Positions 9,241 to 18,430 of a stretch of DNA of 64,000 nt are shown here, piece by piece. Position numbers and translations under genes: made by a program. The notes below the pieces were generated by a model. It was not told where the DNA came from. It saw only the letters and a list, made by a program, of their open reading frames with translations, and searched no databases. The stretch covers positions 160,469-224,468 of the forward strand of contig NZ_BPEV01000002.1 of assembly GCF_019654955.1 (NCBI RefSeq), written 5' to 3'. Each line of letters opens with the position of its first letter. The stretch's first letter is position 1. The DNA is from Shewanella sp. KT0246 (GTDB lineage Bacteria; Pseudomonadota; Gammaproteobacteria; Enterobacterales; Shewanellaceae).

Positions 9241-9915
9241 ATGCCAATTCATAGCGAAACCAACACTATGCTTGCAGCTAATGACGCTCAACTTCGACAA
9301 CAAGCCGACTCTGATAGATTATCTTCAAGAAGTGATAATCCGTTGATATGGCCGCTTCTCACTCTACTGCAAAGTTCTTGTCAAAGTTGGAAAGTCCACC
9401 ATTTAGCCAGCGAATTGCAAGGCAAAGGATTAATGCATGATTTAGATCCTGAACCTGAAAAAGATCTCTTCAAACGTAACTTCCTGTTAATGAACGCCCT
9501 TTTTGAACTACAGAGCTTGCTACTTCCTAATCAATGGTTGCAAGTTAAAGCTATGGATATTCAGATTTTCAGAATTTTGCCCCATGACATTGCCGTGCAG
9601 CAAAGCCATGATGCAGCGTTAAAAGAGTATTACCTCGATTGGCAGCAATACGATACGTGCGCTAACGTAGTCAAAGAAATGTTAGAGTCCTTTTGGTCGA
9701 GTTATCAAGAGTATATTGGCGTCAATCAAGTATTAATGCATGACAGCCATGCCCTGAGTATTTTTGAGTTAGATGCAAGCGCCACGAATAAAGATATTCG
9801 TAAACAATGGCGTAAGCTGGCACTAAAGCTTCATCCCGATCGCCCAGGCGGAGATGCACAGCAGTTTCGACAAGTTTGTGAAGCATGGCAAACTTTACGC
9901 TCAAAAGTGGGATAG
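9241..9915 (+). CDS. DnaJ-related protein with C-terminal J domain
   Basis: The protein of about 224 residues has an N-terminal DnaJ-related region and a J domain at its C-terminal end (about the last 55 residues, FELDASATNKDIRKQWRKLA followed by the HPD motif). J domains stimulate DnaK-type Hsp70 ATPases, so this is probably a specialised cochaperone. The start is uncertain: TTG at 9217, ATG at 9241 and ATG at 9268 are all in frame and none has a strong ribosome-binding site. I chose 9241. Confidence 0.8.
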   Translation: MPIHSETNTMLAANDAQLRQQADSDRLSSRSDNPLIWPLLTLLQSSCQSWKVHHLASELQGKGLMHDLDPEPEKDLFKRNFLLMNALFELQSLLLPNQWLQVKAMDIQIFRILPHDIAVQQSHDAALKEYYLDWQQYDTCANVVKEMLESFWSSYQEYIGVNQVLMHDSHALSIFELDASATNKDIRKQWRKLALKLHPDRPGGDAQQFRQVCEAWQTLRSKVG

Positions 9916-10105
9916 CACCTAACTTAGTAGCTATTTATTTTTATAAGAAAGCCGCATCACATCACATATTTACCCCTGAAATAAATCATCGTTTAGGTCA
10001 TAATTCTTGTTAATATTAAGGCAATTAAGTATTGGCTTAATTAAGACTATTTTAAGATTTCTCGCAACTACCAGCGGGTAACGCGACACTTTTATTGAGG
10101 CTGAA

Positions 10106-10852
10106 ATGATTAAGATTAAACCTATTGCATTCACTATGGCACTTGCGGCATTCACAATGGCTCTTACTGGCTGTGGTAAACCTGCTGAAGTCACTGCTGA
10201 AAAAGCTGTTGAAGTCACTCCTGAAAAAACGGTTGAAACAGCTGCTGTTATTCCATCTAAATTTGTTGAAGGCCAGCATTACACTCAAATTTCTGATGGC
10301 CCAGCATCTAGCGAACCTAAGATTTCTGAGTACTTCTCTTTTTACTGTCATAACTGTTACAACATGGAAACCAAGTACCTGCCTGAAATTAAAGGCAACT
10401 TGAACAAAGAGATTGGCTTTGAAACTAAGCACGTTGACTTTATGAACAGCGAAATTGGTACTGAAGTGATGCGCGCATTAGCTGTTATTCATGAAGTGGG
10501 TAATGAAAAAGCATTAAACGCAGCAATGTTCCAAGCTATTCAAGGTGAAGGCGGTCATCACGATCATAGCGCTCCAGGCCACAGCCATGACGAGCCAGAA
10601 ATCAACAACCGTGACGACATCAAAAAAGTATTTGCAGCAAACGGCGTTGATGCTGAAACTTATGACAAAATTGCAGACAGCGAAGCAACTGATGCGAAGC
10701 TAGCACTATGGCGTCAACAGCAAGTGATGTTCCGCGTACAAAGCGTTCCAACATTTATCGTTAACGATAAGTATGCAATCAACATGAACGAAATGCGCAC
10801 CTTAGGTGACTTGATTGATGTTATGAATTACTTAGCGTTAGAAAAGAAGTAA
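10106..10852 (+). CDS. DsbA-like thiol-disulfide lipoprotein with His-rich insert
   Basis: The 248-residue protein begins with a lipoprotein signal (lipobox ALTGC, acylated Cys23), then a charged linker containing two copies of an EVT-EK-VE repeat. A thioredoxin-fold DsbA domain follows, with the active site CHNC at 81-84 and the cis-Pro loop SVPTFIV. Residues about 151-161 form a histidine cluster (HHDHSAPGHSH) inserted in the helical domain. It should act as a membrane-anchored periplasmic dithiol oxidase or isomerase. The histidine insert may bind metal. A strong terminator follows. Confidence 0.88.
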   Translation: MIKIKPIAFTMALAAFTMALTGCGKPAEVTAEKAVEVTPEKTVETAAVIPSKFVEGQHYTQISDGPASSEPKISEYFSFYCHNCYNMETKYLPEIKGNLNKEIGFETKHVDFMNSEIGTEVMRALAVIHEVGNEKALNAAMFQAIQGEGGHHDHSAPGHSHDEPEINNRDDIKKVFAANGVDAETYDKIADSEATDAKLALWRQQQVMFRVQSVPTFIVNDKYAINMNEMRTLGDLIDVMNYLALEKK

Positions 10853-10903
10853 TTTATGATGTCACAAGCTTCTAATATAAATTGAAGCGCTGATTAGGAC
10901 ATT

Positions 10904-10941
10904 AAAAAGCCCGACTTTATTAAAATAAAGTCGGGCTTTTT
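10904..10941. terminator. Terminator after the DsbA-like gene
   Basis: A 17-bp perfect stem (AAAAAGCCCGACTTTAT and complement) with a 4-base loop and a T-run. It lies between convergent genes and probably works in both directions. Confidence 0.9.
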
Positions 10942-10980
10942 GTTTCTTGCTGATATTACAACTTTAACCATCTTAGTAAG

Positions 10981-11511
10981 TTAAGAGTTTCGAACCATAT
11001 CGATAATATGAAATGCAGCAAACACGATGTGAATCATTAAAAAGCCAACAAAACCTTGAGCGAACATAATGTGGTACTTACGCCACATCAATGCATCACT
11101 GGTTCCTTGAACAATAAACCAAGCAATACCAGTAATACTCACTAGCGCCATCAAAATCAGGCCTATTCCTTCAACAATACTGAAAATGCCCTTACCGCCA
11201 GAACTCGGTAACTTACCCTGCTTTAATTGTTTTACTTCATCAATACATTGTGAAAAGTCTAATTTGAGCCAGGGAAAGAATTGCCGCCAATGACCATTGA
11301 GTAAGTTTTTCAGTAAAAACAATAAGCCAAATACTGCCGCTATCAAGCCTATATAAACGTGCAAACTGTCCCAAATACTGGCTTTAGCACGTAAACGACT
11401 ACCAATTAATATCCATGGACTAGTCACTACAAGAAACACACTCAAGGCCACGACAATGACATGAAGTTTCTCTGATATCAGCTGAATTAACTTGGATGAA
11501 CTCTGGCTCAT
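10981..11511 (-). CDS. Membrane cytochrome b-type protein
   Basis: The 176-residue protein has four predicted membrane helices (about residues 14-36, 48-66, 110-130 and 147-170) with histidines placed inside or near helices (LHVIVV, SLHVYIG, YHIMF, MIHIVFAAFHI), which could ligate heme b. It resembles the cytochrome b561 / b-type membrane electron-transfer superfamily. It is followed on the same strand by hemG 95 bp downstream, but a shared transcript is not evident because hemG lies upstream of it only in map order. The partner enzyme is unknown. Confidence 0.65.
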   Translation of the reverse strand: MSQSSSKLIQLISEKLHVIVVALSVFLVVTSPWILIGSRLRAKASIWDSLHVYIGLIAAVFGLLFLLKNLLNGHWRQFFPWLKLDFSQCIDEVKQLKQGKLPSSGGKGIFSIVEGIGLILMALVSITGIAWFIVQGTSDALMWRKYHIMFAQGFVGFLMIHIVFAAFHIIDMVRNS

Positions 11512-11570
11512 AATGCTCCTTACTTTATGTTCAGCGTGTTAGGAAAACGAAATTGGGTCATAAAATCAAT

Positions 11571-11597
11571 AAAGCCAACAAGTTAATTGTTGGCTTT
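11571..11597 (-). terminator. Hairpin terminator after hemG
   Basis: An 11-bp perfect stem (AAAGCCAACAA and complement) with a 5-base loop lies nine bases beyond the hemG stop. The minus-strand T-tract after it is weak, so efficiency is uncertain. Confidence 0.7.
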
Positions 11598-11605
11598 AAA
11601 CTTAT

Positions 11606-12127
11606 TTACGCTGACTGAATTTGAGCGACGTAGTTATCTACTTTCGTCCAATCAGTGTATTCCACTTTGGTATTTGGATCCGTTGGACCTTTAGTGATCC
11701 ACATGATAAAGCGGATGATATTGCGATCCATTGGCCCATAGTATTGATAATCTAAGTTACCGCCAAATACTTCTAGTACCTTTGGTTGCCATTCACTTTG
11801 TTTTAAAAATGCCTGCATATACATATTAGTATCTGGGGTATTTTTACCTGGCTTTCTTGCTACTAAACTCACTGAAAAGAAACCATTCGCTTTGCTATCA
11901 AGCACCTCTTTGTTCTCAGCAACAAACTGATAAAGCTCAGGGCGATGTTTACCATGACGAATACTGGCACCAATGAACACTTTATCAAAATCACTGATAT
12001 CTGGTTTATCTTGCAGCGGCGCTAACGTGACGGTTTCACCAGCTGCTGTAAGCTTCTCTCCCATGTAATCGCAAATCTTACGGGTTTGACCGTGGACAGT
12101 TGAATAGATAATTAAAATGTTACTCAC
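11606..12127 (-). CDS. hemG: Menaquinone-dependent protoporphyrinogen oxidase HemG
   Basis: The flavodoxin-fold protein of 173 residues starts ILIIYSTVHGQTRKI (FMN phosphate loop), continues with KVFIGASIRHGKH and has the long HemG-type insertion near SLVARKPGKNTPDTN. HemG oxidises protoporphyrinogen IX to protoporphyrin IX, passing electrons to quinones. The start chosen is a GTG at 12127 because GAGGTG lies at the right spacing upstream. The longer reading frame from 12181 would add 18 hydrophobic residues that the family lacks. Confidence 0.88.
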   Translation of the reverse strand: MSNILIIYSTVHGQTRKICDYMGEKLTAAGETVTLAPLQDKPDISDFDKVFIGASIRHGKHRPELYQFVAENKEVLDSKANGFFSVSLVARKPGKNTPDTNMYMQAFLKQSEWQPKVLEVFGGNLDYQYYGPMDRNIIRFIMWITKGPTDPNTKVEYTDWTKVDNYVAQIQSA

Positions 12128-12314
12128 GTGCACCTCGATGATAATAAAAAAGCTAATACGATTATTTAAACCTTGAAACACTCAGTAAGATTTTATTCAA
12201 CCATGCTATTACATCTAATCTTAATAGAAAGCGAAATATAATTACATGGACCAGATCACGGCAAATTAGCAACAACGACTATTAATAGTTAAGACTTTTG
12301 AGTTGCTCACAAAA

Positions 12315-12379
12315 AAGTGGATAACCCTGATGAGTTATCCACTTCGTTTTTGTTAATCAGCAATTTAAAATTGCTGATT
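12315..12379 (-). terminator. Two tandem hairpins after the di-heme oxidoreductase gene
   Basis: Hairpin one has 11-bp arms (AAGTGGATAAC at 12315-12325 and its complement at 12334-12344) flanked by A and T runs. Hairpin two has 12-bp arms (AATCAGCAATTT at 12355-12366 and its complement at 12368-12379). They probably form a double terminator for the leftward iron operon and also face hemG. Confidence 0.75.
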
Positions 12380-12425
12380 TTGACACTATAAATAAGGTGT
12401 TAAAGCAACTAATACGACGAATGCA

Positions 12426-14087
12426 TTATAGCGACATTAGGAAAGACACTAACTGATCTCGTTCTGCTTTAGTTAAAGCCATAAAGGCATCTTTACTGTT
12501 TTTAGCTTCACCACCATGCCATAAAATAGCTTCTTCAACACTTGCAGCGCGGCCATCATGTAAAAAACCTGCTTGCGGATTAACTGTTTGCGTTAAGCCT
12601 AATCCCCATAAAGGACGAGTACGCCACTCATTACCATTCGCTAAAAAGTCAGGGCGACCATCGGCTAAGTCATCCCCCATGTCATGCAATAGCATATCGG
12701 TGAATGGATATATAACTTGCCCCTTGAGTGAATCAATTATCTCAATACCACCAATATCACCTACAGTTTTAGTAGTAAAGCTTGGAGTATGACAGCCAGT
12801 ACAATTAACTTGAGCAAATAAGCGCGCACCTTCACGTACATCACTATCATCGACATTACGTCTTGCTGGCACGGCTAAAGTTTCGGCATAAAACACCACC
12901 GCATCACTAAAAGCCTGATCAGCTTCAGGCTCTCCATTTTCGTCACTACCGGTATCAACAAAACCAGTACGGGTTAAGTAAGAGTCATGCAAGCTGGTGC
13001 CAACAACACTTTCATCAGGAAATAACGGGTTTGTAATACCAATATCACCTCTAAGTGCACCTAAAGATTGCACTCTGACACTTGGCGTATTCGCTTTCCA
13101 CCCAAAACGGCCAAGTGATACTGGGGTTTCATCACCGTTACGCGCCTTAATGGCATCAAACACCCAGTTCGGACGACCTGAAATCTCGTCACCATTTGCA
13201 TCATCGGCATCGGCTAATGCCAAGATGTCCGCTTCTGGGATAGCTTCAAGTAAACCTAAACCAAATACTGGCATGCCATTACGCCAACCCATTAACACAT
13301 CATCTTGCAGTAAGTTAGAGGTGACATTAGCACTTTGCTTAGTTTCACCTGGTGCATCATATGGGTTTTCGACTTCAAAAATCGGCTTTTTCAGCTCAAC
13401 ACTGGTGCCATCTGCATAGGTGACAGTATTGCGCTCATAGGAAAGATATACATCGGCTTGACCACCAAAAGCATTATCTTGCCAATCTGCACGAGCTTTA
13501 AGTACACCACGATGGAATAACTGGCCGCCAAAATCTGGTACGGCAATGGGCGCACAATAGTTATTGTCAACAGTCGGTGTGACACACTCTTCTGCTGCTT
13601 TACTGATCCGCAAGAAGATCCCCGCATCAGAGCCTAACTTAACTCGTGTTGCATCAGCTGCTAAAAATGGTGTTGAGTTACGACCATCACGCTGATGACA
13701 AGAATTACAATCTGCATTATTAAATACTGGGCCTAAGCCATCCAATTCAGGGTGCTCAATATTAGGCGCGGTAGTAAACGAGATTTCAAAATTGGCATCA
13801 CCTTCAAGGTGCAATGCTAAATCAGCGTCCGTTAAATTGGGGGAAGGCGTTGAGAAGCCATGACCAGAATTGCCTGCATCATAGGTTGTGGTATCACCGC
13901 CACTGGCAGTAATATCGGTAAAATCAGGATAAATAACAACTGGAGGCTCTGTTATGGTTGGCGTTTCATCATCACCACTGCCGCCACAAGCTGATAAAAG
14001 TAAGGCACTCACAACGGATGTCAGCACTACGTTTTTATGATAACGATGGGATTTAGAAGGCTTTACGCTTTTAGGATTCTTGTTCAT
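12426..14087 (-). CDS. Di-heme oxidoreductase (DHOR / thiol oxidoreductase-like lipoprotein)
   Basis: The protein of about 553 residues has a basic leader and a lipobox ending LLLSAC, then a low-complexity linker. Two c-type heme sites follow, CNSCH and CTGCH, separated by about 250 residues as in the DHOR (COG3488) family. Relatives are periplasmic and cytochrome-c-peroxidase-like. Their genes commonly sit beside imelysin genes in iron-regulated loci, as here. ATG at 14087 is preferred to a GTG at 14108 because it gives a normal lipoprotein leader. It is the last gene of the porin-imelysin-DHOR set. Confidence 0.88.
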   Translation of the reverse strand: MNKNPKSVKPSKSHRYHKNVVLTSVVSALLLSACGGSGDDETPTITEPPVVIYPDFTDITASGGDTTTYDAGNSGHGFSTPSPNLTDADLALHLEGDANFEISFTTAPNIEHPELDGLGPVFNNADCNSCHQRDGRNSTPFLAADATRVKLGSDAGIFLRISKAAEECVTPTVDNNYCAPIAVPDFGGQLFHRGVLKARADWQDNAFGGQADVYLSYERNTVTYADGTSVELKKPIFEVENPYDAPGETKQSANVTSNLLQDDVLMGWRNGMPVFGLGLLEAIPEADILALADADDANGDEISGRPNWVFDAIKARNGDETPVSLGRFGWKANTPSVRVQSLGALRGDIGITNPLFPDESVVGTSLHDSYLTRTGFVDTGSDENGEPEADQAFSDAVVFYAETLAVPARRNVDDSDVREGARLFAQVNCTGCHTPSFTTKTVGDIGGIEIIDSLKGQVIYPFTDMLLHDMGDDLADGRPDFLANGNEWRTRPLWGLGLTQTVNPQAGFLHDGRAASVEEAILWHGGEAKNSKDAFMALTKAERDQLVSFLMSL

Positions 14088-14130
14088 CTCTTTACACTCT
14101 TGTATCACAATCAGCGTTGCTAATATCAGT

Positions 14131-14215
14131 ATTACCGTCGTTTCAGCATTACTGCCGACTTAGAATTACTGGCGACTTAGTATTACTGACGACTTAGAAT
14201 TACTGCCGAATTAGC
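14131..14215. repeat. 17-bp tandem repeat, five copies
   Basis: The unit ATTACTGCCGACTTAGA occurs as four close copies at 14148-14164, 14165-14181, 14182-14198 and 14199-14215, preceded by a degenerate copy at 14131-14147. The array lies in the 234-bp gap between the imelysin and DHOR genes of one operon. It may vary in copy number and could affect coupling between the genes. No function is known. Confidence 0.9.
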
Positions 14216-14342
14216 GTTACAGCTAAAAATAGTAAATAGCTAAATTGATTTGCCTTGCTCTTTATGGCGGGCTTCATCAATGTCAATAAATAGCTCTACC
14301 TCACCTAAGTGTGATGGTAGAGCTACTGTTATCTAACCCGAT

Positions 14343-15512
14343 TTACTGAGCGTTCCACTCAGATAAAAGTGGGATAACATCTGACTCTAATGAGGTTTGT
14401 AAAGTAGTAAGTGCTGTTACAGCTGTTTCAACACGAGTACGACCCGCTTCATCAAGAATAGCTTGACGAAATGGCATATCGTCGCTGCCTGCAATAGCTT
14501 GAATTTTCAAGATAGCATCATCAATTTCGCTAGAAATACGTACTGAAAGTGTGCTGTCAGCAGCTGCTACGAAATCGATAATACCTTGCTTGTCTGCACT
14601 ACCAGTAAACTCACCATGGTATACATTGCGCACACCTTGAATGTTGTCAGCAAAATCAGTCAACGAGTTCCAAGAGTATTGTGACTCCACTTTTGAAGTG
14701 TCAGCGTTTGCAAGTGAATCACCGAAAGGATCAGCAATTTTACCGTTACCCACTTCATCTACAATTCCTATCATGCCATTGATTAATTCTTCAATTACAG
14801 CAAGTTCTGATGAGTAAATAGTGTTGTTATCACTGCCAGGTGTTTTTAATAAATCAGCATATGGCAATGCATTAGTATCTTGTGGGTTATGAGAAACTTG
14901 CCATGCATCATCAAGTTGAACCGCATAGTCACGGAAAACTTCTGCAAGAGCGATGACGTATTCTCGCTCAGCAGTGGTTAACTCAGTAATTAATTTAGTG
15001 TTATCAGCTACGCCGTCACCAAATAGTAAATATTCGATGGTGTGGAAACCTTGCACGTCATCATTCCAGCTTTTAATGGTTTCAGCATCAAAGCCTGTGT
15101 TGCTGTCTAACTGAGTTTGTAGGTCCGTAGTATTTAGCGGCCAGCTATCTAAATGCGGATCAATACTTAATGAATCAACAGGGCCAAAAATGTGCGACTC
15201 ACCTTGTTCCCAAGGTTTACGTGCATCTTTCCACGCTTCTTGTGCGGCAACTAAATCAGCTTGCGAAGTTGAATTTAATAGCTTTTGGGTTGCCAGTAAT
15301 AATGCATCACCTTGAGCGGCTAAATCAGCGTAACCGGCAACAATCACATCGTCAGTTAAGTTAGTTATCATTTCAGTTGCAGCGAAAGTAAAGCCTGTTT
15401 CAGGTACTACCGGATCAACTGTGTTCGAATCATCAGAATCAGAACCTGAACCACCACAAGCTGCTAAGGTACCCACTAACGTTAATGCTATCGCTGTATA
15501 CTTAAAATTCAT
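14343..15512 (-). CDS. Imelysin (peptidase M75) family lipoprotein
   Basis: The 389-residue protein has a lipoprotein leader (LAAC lipobox) and the imelysin GxHxxE motif as GFHTIEYLLFG, with repeated helical halves. Imelysin proteins (IrpA, EfeO relatives) are surface or periplasmic and linked to iron acquisition. Peptidase activity is doubtful for most. The ATG at 15512 is preferred over 15524 because GGAG lies eight bases upstream of it and overlaps the earlier codon. It lies between an outer-membrane porin and a DHOR gene, a standard iron-locus arrangement. Confidence 0.9.
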   Translation of the reverse strand: MNFKYTAIALTLVGTLAACGGSGSDSDDSNTVDPVVPETGFTFAATEMITNLTDDVIVAGYADLAAQGDALLLATQKLLNSTSQADLVAAQEAWKDARKPWEQGESHIFGPVDSLSIDPHLDSWPLNTTDLQTQLDSNTGFDAETIKSWNDDVQGFHTIEYLLFGDGVADNTKLITELTTAEREYVIALAEVFRDYAVQLDDAWQVSHNPQDTNALPYADLLKTPGSDNNTIYSSELAVIEELINGMIGIVDEVGNGKIADPFGDSLANADTSKVESQYSWNSLTDFADNIQGVRNVYHGEFTGSADKQGIIDFVAAADSTLSVRISSEIDDAILKIQAIAGSDDMPFRQAILDEAGRTRVETAVTALTTLQTSLESDVIPLLSEWNAQ

Positions 15513-15593
15513 GTAAAACTCCATTTAATCGATATTATTTGCTGATTTAATTCAGCACTTTCATTTCAAAATTAGATAATTCGCTGTCAACCA

Positions 15594-17018
15594 TTACAGC
15601 GAGAATTGATAACCCACGCCTAAAGCAAAGAAGTTAGTGTCAGGAATGCTGGCAACTGCGACTTGCTGTAGTCCGCCTTCTGCTTTAATGACAATTTCAG
15701 GAATTGGGAAGTAGTTAACTCCGATACTGCTCCACGTATTTTCATAACGCTTAGTCGCAGTACCACTTTCCACTTCCATTAGTGGATTTGAATAATCTAT
15801 ATTGGCAAATACAGTCATAGGAATATCTAAGTAGTCATCAAGCTTAAAGCCTGCTTCAACAAAGAAAGATTGCGATTTAGAGCCCAATTGCGCGAAGTTA
15901 CCTGGCTGTAAACCTGGAGTGGTTTTATTCGCTAATGTAATTGCATCAGAGTCACTTAAGGTGCCATACATGTATTGACCACGTAGCACCCAAGGCCCCT
16001 CAACAAATGCAGCTGCAGCTGTCACTATGCTCAGCGTTCCGTCAACATTTAGCTTGTTGCTTTTGTTACGATTGCCTGAGGTATTGCCGTAATAGTAAGA
16101 CACGCCAATAGCACTACCAGTTTTAAAGTTGCCGTAATCGATACGCCCAGCAAACGCTAAGTCGTCAGCGTTAACATGCTCAAACCGGGTTTGATGTCCT
16201 GATGCAACCCAATCATAAGTTCGAAAGTATTCAGAGTTTAAGCCGCTGACAATCTGGGCTTGATAATGAAAATCAGAGATTTCACCGTAAACACCAATAC
16301 CATTCTCGTTCCACACAGCCGGAATCATGGCTGCTTCACTTTTGTGACGGAGTACAGTGAGATATTGGTTTGGTTTGTGTAACGTGCTCGTTAGGCCGAT
16401 TGGCAAGTGAATATTACCGAACTTAACGCCAAAGGCTTCACTAGGGCGATATCTAATTTCCGCTTTTTCGACAACAACTTCGCCGCCAGCTTCTATTTCA
16501 GATTCAAACTCACCAAATTCATCAAAGCCATCGTATTCTAGAGCTGCGCCCGTTCCGCCATGCTCATACTCAATCTCAACTTCCATGCTCCACTCATCTG
16601 TGAACTGGTAGCCAAACTCGGTAACAATGCGCTCTAAATCGAAACGACTTCTTCTTTCTGGCGAAGTGTCTTGTACATTATCGAAATATTCATCACTGGT
16701 GTAGTTCGCGCTCCCGTATGATTTGAATGAGAACTTACTTAAACGATCCTGTGAAGCCGTAACAGTTTCTGTCACTTCTTTAACTGCGACTTGTTGTTCA
16801 TGTTGAGCAACTTCAATCTGTTTTTGAGAGTCATGTTGAAGAGACTGCTGCTGAGCTAGTTGTTGTAATTGCTCTTTTAATGATGCGATTTCAGCTTCTT
16901 GCTTAGCAATTGCTTTTGCTAAATCATCTGCAGAAACAGCTGCATATGCTGTATTCGTCGCACCCAAACCAATCACACTCGCTATAGATACTGCCAACAG
17001 CGTTAACTTTTTGCTCAT
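15594..17018 (-). CDS. Coiled-coil outer-membrane porin of the imelysin operon
   Basis: The 474-residue protein has a signal peptide cleaved near AYA, a coiled-coil segment rich in Q, E and K (about residues 30-85) and then a beta-rich barrel ending in F-S-L. It resembles phosphate-selective-porin-like or other anchored porins. As the first gene after a Fur-box-like site and upstream of imelysin and DHOR genes, it is likely to take part in iron-linked uptake. The ATG at 17018 has GGAG at proper spacing, unlike the in-frame ATG at 17033. Confidence 0.8.
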   Translation of the reverse strand: MSKKLTLLAVSIASVIGLGATNTAYAAVSADDLAKAIAKQEAEIASLKEQLQQLAQQQSLQHDSQKQIEVAQHEQQVAVKEVTETVTASQDRLSKFSFKSYGSANYTSDEYFDNVQDTSPERRSRFDLERIVTEFGYQFTDEWSMEVEIEYEHGGTGAALEYDGFDEFGEFESEIEAGGEVVVEKAEIRYRPSEAFGVKFGNIHLPIGLTSTLHKPNQYLTVLRHKSEAAMIPAVWNENGIGVYGEISDFHYQAQIVSGLNSEYFRTYDWVASGHQTRFEHVNADDLAFAGRIDYGNFKTGSAIGVSYYYGNTSGNRNKSNKLNVDGTLSIVTAAAAFVEGPWVLRGQYMYGTLSDSDAITLANKTTPGLQPGNFAQLGSKSQSFFVEAGFKLDDYLDIPMTVFANIDYSNPLMEVESGTATKRYENTWSSIGVNYFPIPEIVIKAEGGLQQVAVASIPDTNFFALGVGYQFSL

Positions 17019-17068
17019 CTCATTCTCCACCATAATTGCGCGCTTTGTTAATACGGCGACACATTATA

Positions 17069-17087
17069 TCAAATAATAATCATTTGC
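17069..17087 (-). promoter_or_regulatory. Fur-box-like site before the porin-imelysin-DHOR operon
   Basis: The 19-bp stretch matches the Fur consensus GATAATGATAATCATTATC at 13 of 19 positions and includes an intact AATAATCATT core. It lies about 55 bp upstream of the porin start. Imelysin loci are typically repressed by Fur with ferrous iron, so the position fits. Confidence 0.6.
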
Positions 17088-17200
17088 ATTAAAATTTACA
17101 TTTATTTTTACAACCTCATTTACATTTAATTTACACTTAGCGTATAAATGCAATTTATGTAACCATATGTCTATTGAGTTAAAATCAGGAAAAGTGCCTT

Positions 17201-18397
17201 ATGTCAGTTAGTTCCAGCAAAAATCCTCAGCAGCTTTTATTGTGGATGACTTTCGTTATGTCGATGGTTTTTGCGGTATGGCAGGCGCTACTGAATAATT
17301 TTGTGATTGAAAGAGCGGCTTTTAGTGGTGCTGAAATAGGTATGCTGCAAAGCTTGCGTGAAGTACCAGGCTTTTTAGCATTCACAGCAATATTTGTATT
17401 ACTCCTTATACGTGAGCAATCCTTTGCCTTAATCTCATTGGCCGTTTTATCTATCGGCATTGCTATAACAGGTTTTTTTCCCAGTGTTTTGGGGTTATAT
17501 TTAACAACAGTATTGATGTCGATTGGATTTCATTACTTCGAAACCATCAATCAATCGCTGACTTTACAGTGGGTAGATAAAAAGGATACCGCAGGATTTT
17601 TAGGTAAAGCCTTAGCATGGCGATCAGCTGCTGCACTGATGGGCTATGGCAGTATCTGGCTTATCATGAGCTGGCTTAAACTCGACTATGTTTGGATGTA
17701 CGCCATTATTGGCTCGTTAGGATTAGTCGCTGTATTGATTATGGCCGTCTACTACCCCAGGTTTGAAATCGCTGAACCGCAACACAAAAAGCTTATCTTC
17801 AGAAAGCGTTACTGGCTTTACTATGCTTTAACGTTTTTGTCTGGCGCTAGACGACAGATTTTTATGGTGTTCGCAGGTTTCATGATGGTCGAAAAATTTG
17901 GCTATTCAGTTTCGGAAATCACTGCCCTATTCTTAATTAACTATGTGGTTAACTTGTTTTTTGCGCCTGCGATTGGTCGCTTTATTGGCCGTATTGGCGA
18001 GCGAAATGCCCTAGTGATTGAGTACGTAGGATTAATCATTGTCTTTGCCAGTTACGCGGTGGTTGAACACGCTGAAGTCGCTGCAGCTCTTTACGTTATT
18101 GACCATTTACTGTTTGCAATGGCCATTGCTATGAAGACCTATTTTCAGAAAATTGCTGACCCGAAAGATATTGCCGCAAGCATGTCAGTCAGCTTTACCA
18201 TCAATCATATTGCCGCAGTCATCATTCCTGCTCTACTGGGTCTCTTGTGGTTAAGCTCTCCCCAATGGGTATTTATGATAGGTGTGCTATTTGCCTTATG
18301 TTCATTAGTGCTTTCGTTAAATATCCCCTCAAAACCTGAACCTGGGCACGAAACAAACTGGGGTAAATCAGCTAAAATAAATAGTGATACGATGTAA
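17201..18397 (+). CDS. MFS transporter
   Basis: The 398-residue integral membrane protein has about 12 hydrophobic segments and the two-lobe pattern of a major facilitator, with a cytoplasmic loop near residue 195 (PQHKKLIFRKRYW). Substrate is not recognisable. It is transcribed away from the iron operon, with their starts 183 bp apart, and is followed 34 bp later by the gene at 18431, which may be cotranscribed. Confidence 0.85.
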   Translation: MSVSSSKNPQQLLLWMTFVMSMVFAVWQALLNNFVIERAAFSGAEIGMLQSLREVPGFLAFTAIFVLLLIREQSFALISLAVLSIGIAITGFFPSVLGLYLTTVLMSIGFHYFETINQSLTLQWVDKKDTAGFLGKALAWRSAAALMGYGSIWLIMSWLKLDYVWMYAIIGSLGLVAVLIMAVYYPRFEIAEPQHKKLIFRKRYWLYYALTFLSGARRQIFMVFAGFMMVEKFGYSVSEITALFLINYVVNLFFAPAIGRFIGRIGERNALVIEYVGLIIVFASYAVVEHAEVAAALYVIDHLLFAMAIAMKTYFQKIADPKDIAASMSVSFTINHIAAVIIPALLGLLWLSSPQWVFMIGVLFALCSLVLSLNIPSKPEPGHETNWGKSAKINSDTM

Positions 18398-18430
18398 TGT
18401 GGACAATGCGTTAAGCCTAAGAGAATAACA

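Noticed and set aside
11606..12181. Longer hemG frame starting at 12181
   Set aside because: The extra 18 residues are not in the family, and GAGGTG marks the GTG at 12127.
14131..14215. CRISPR array
   Set aside because: The 17-bp units are directly adjacent without spacers, so this is a tandem repeat.
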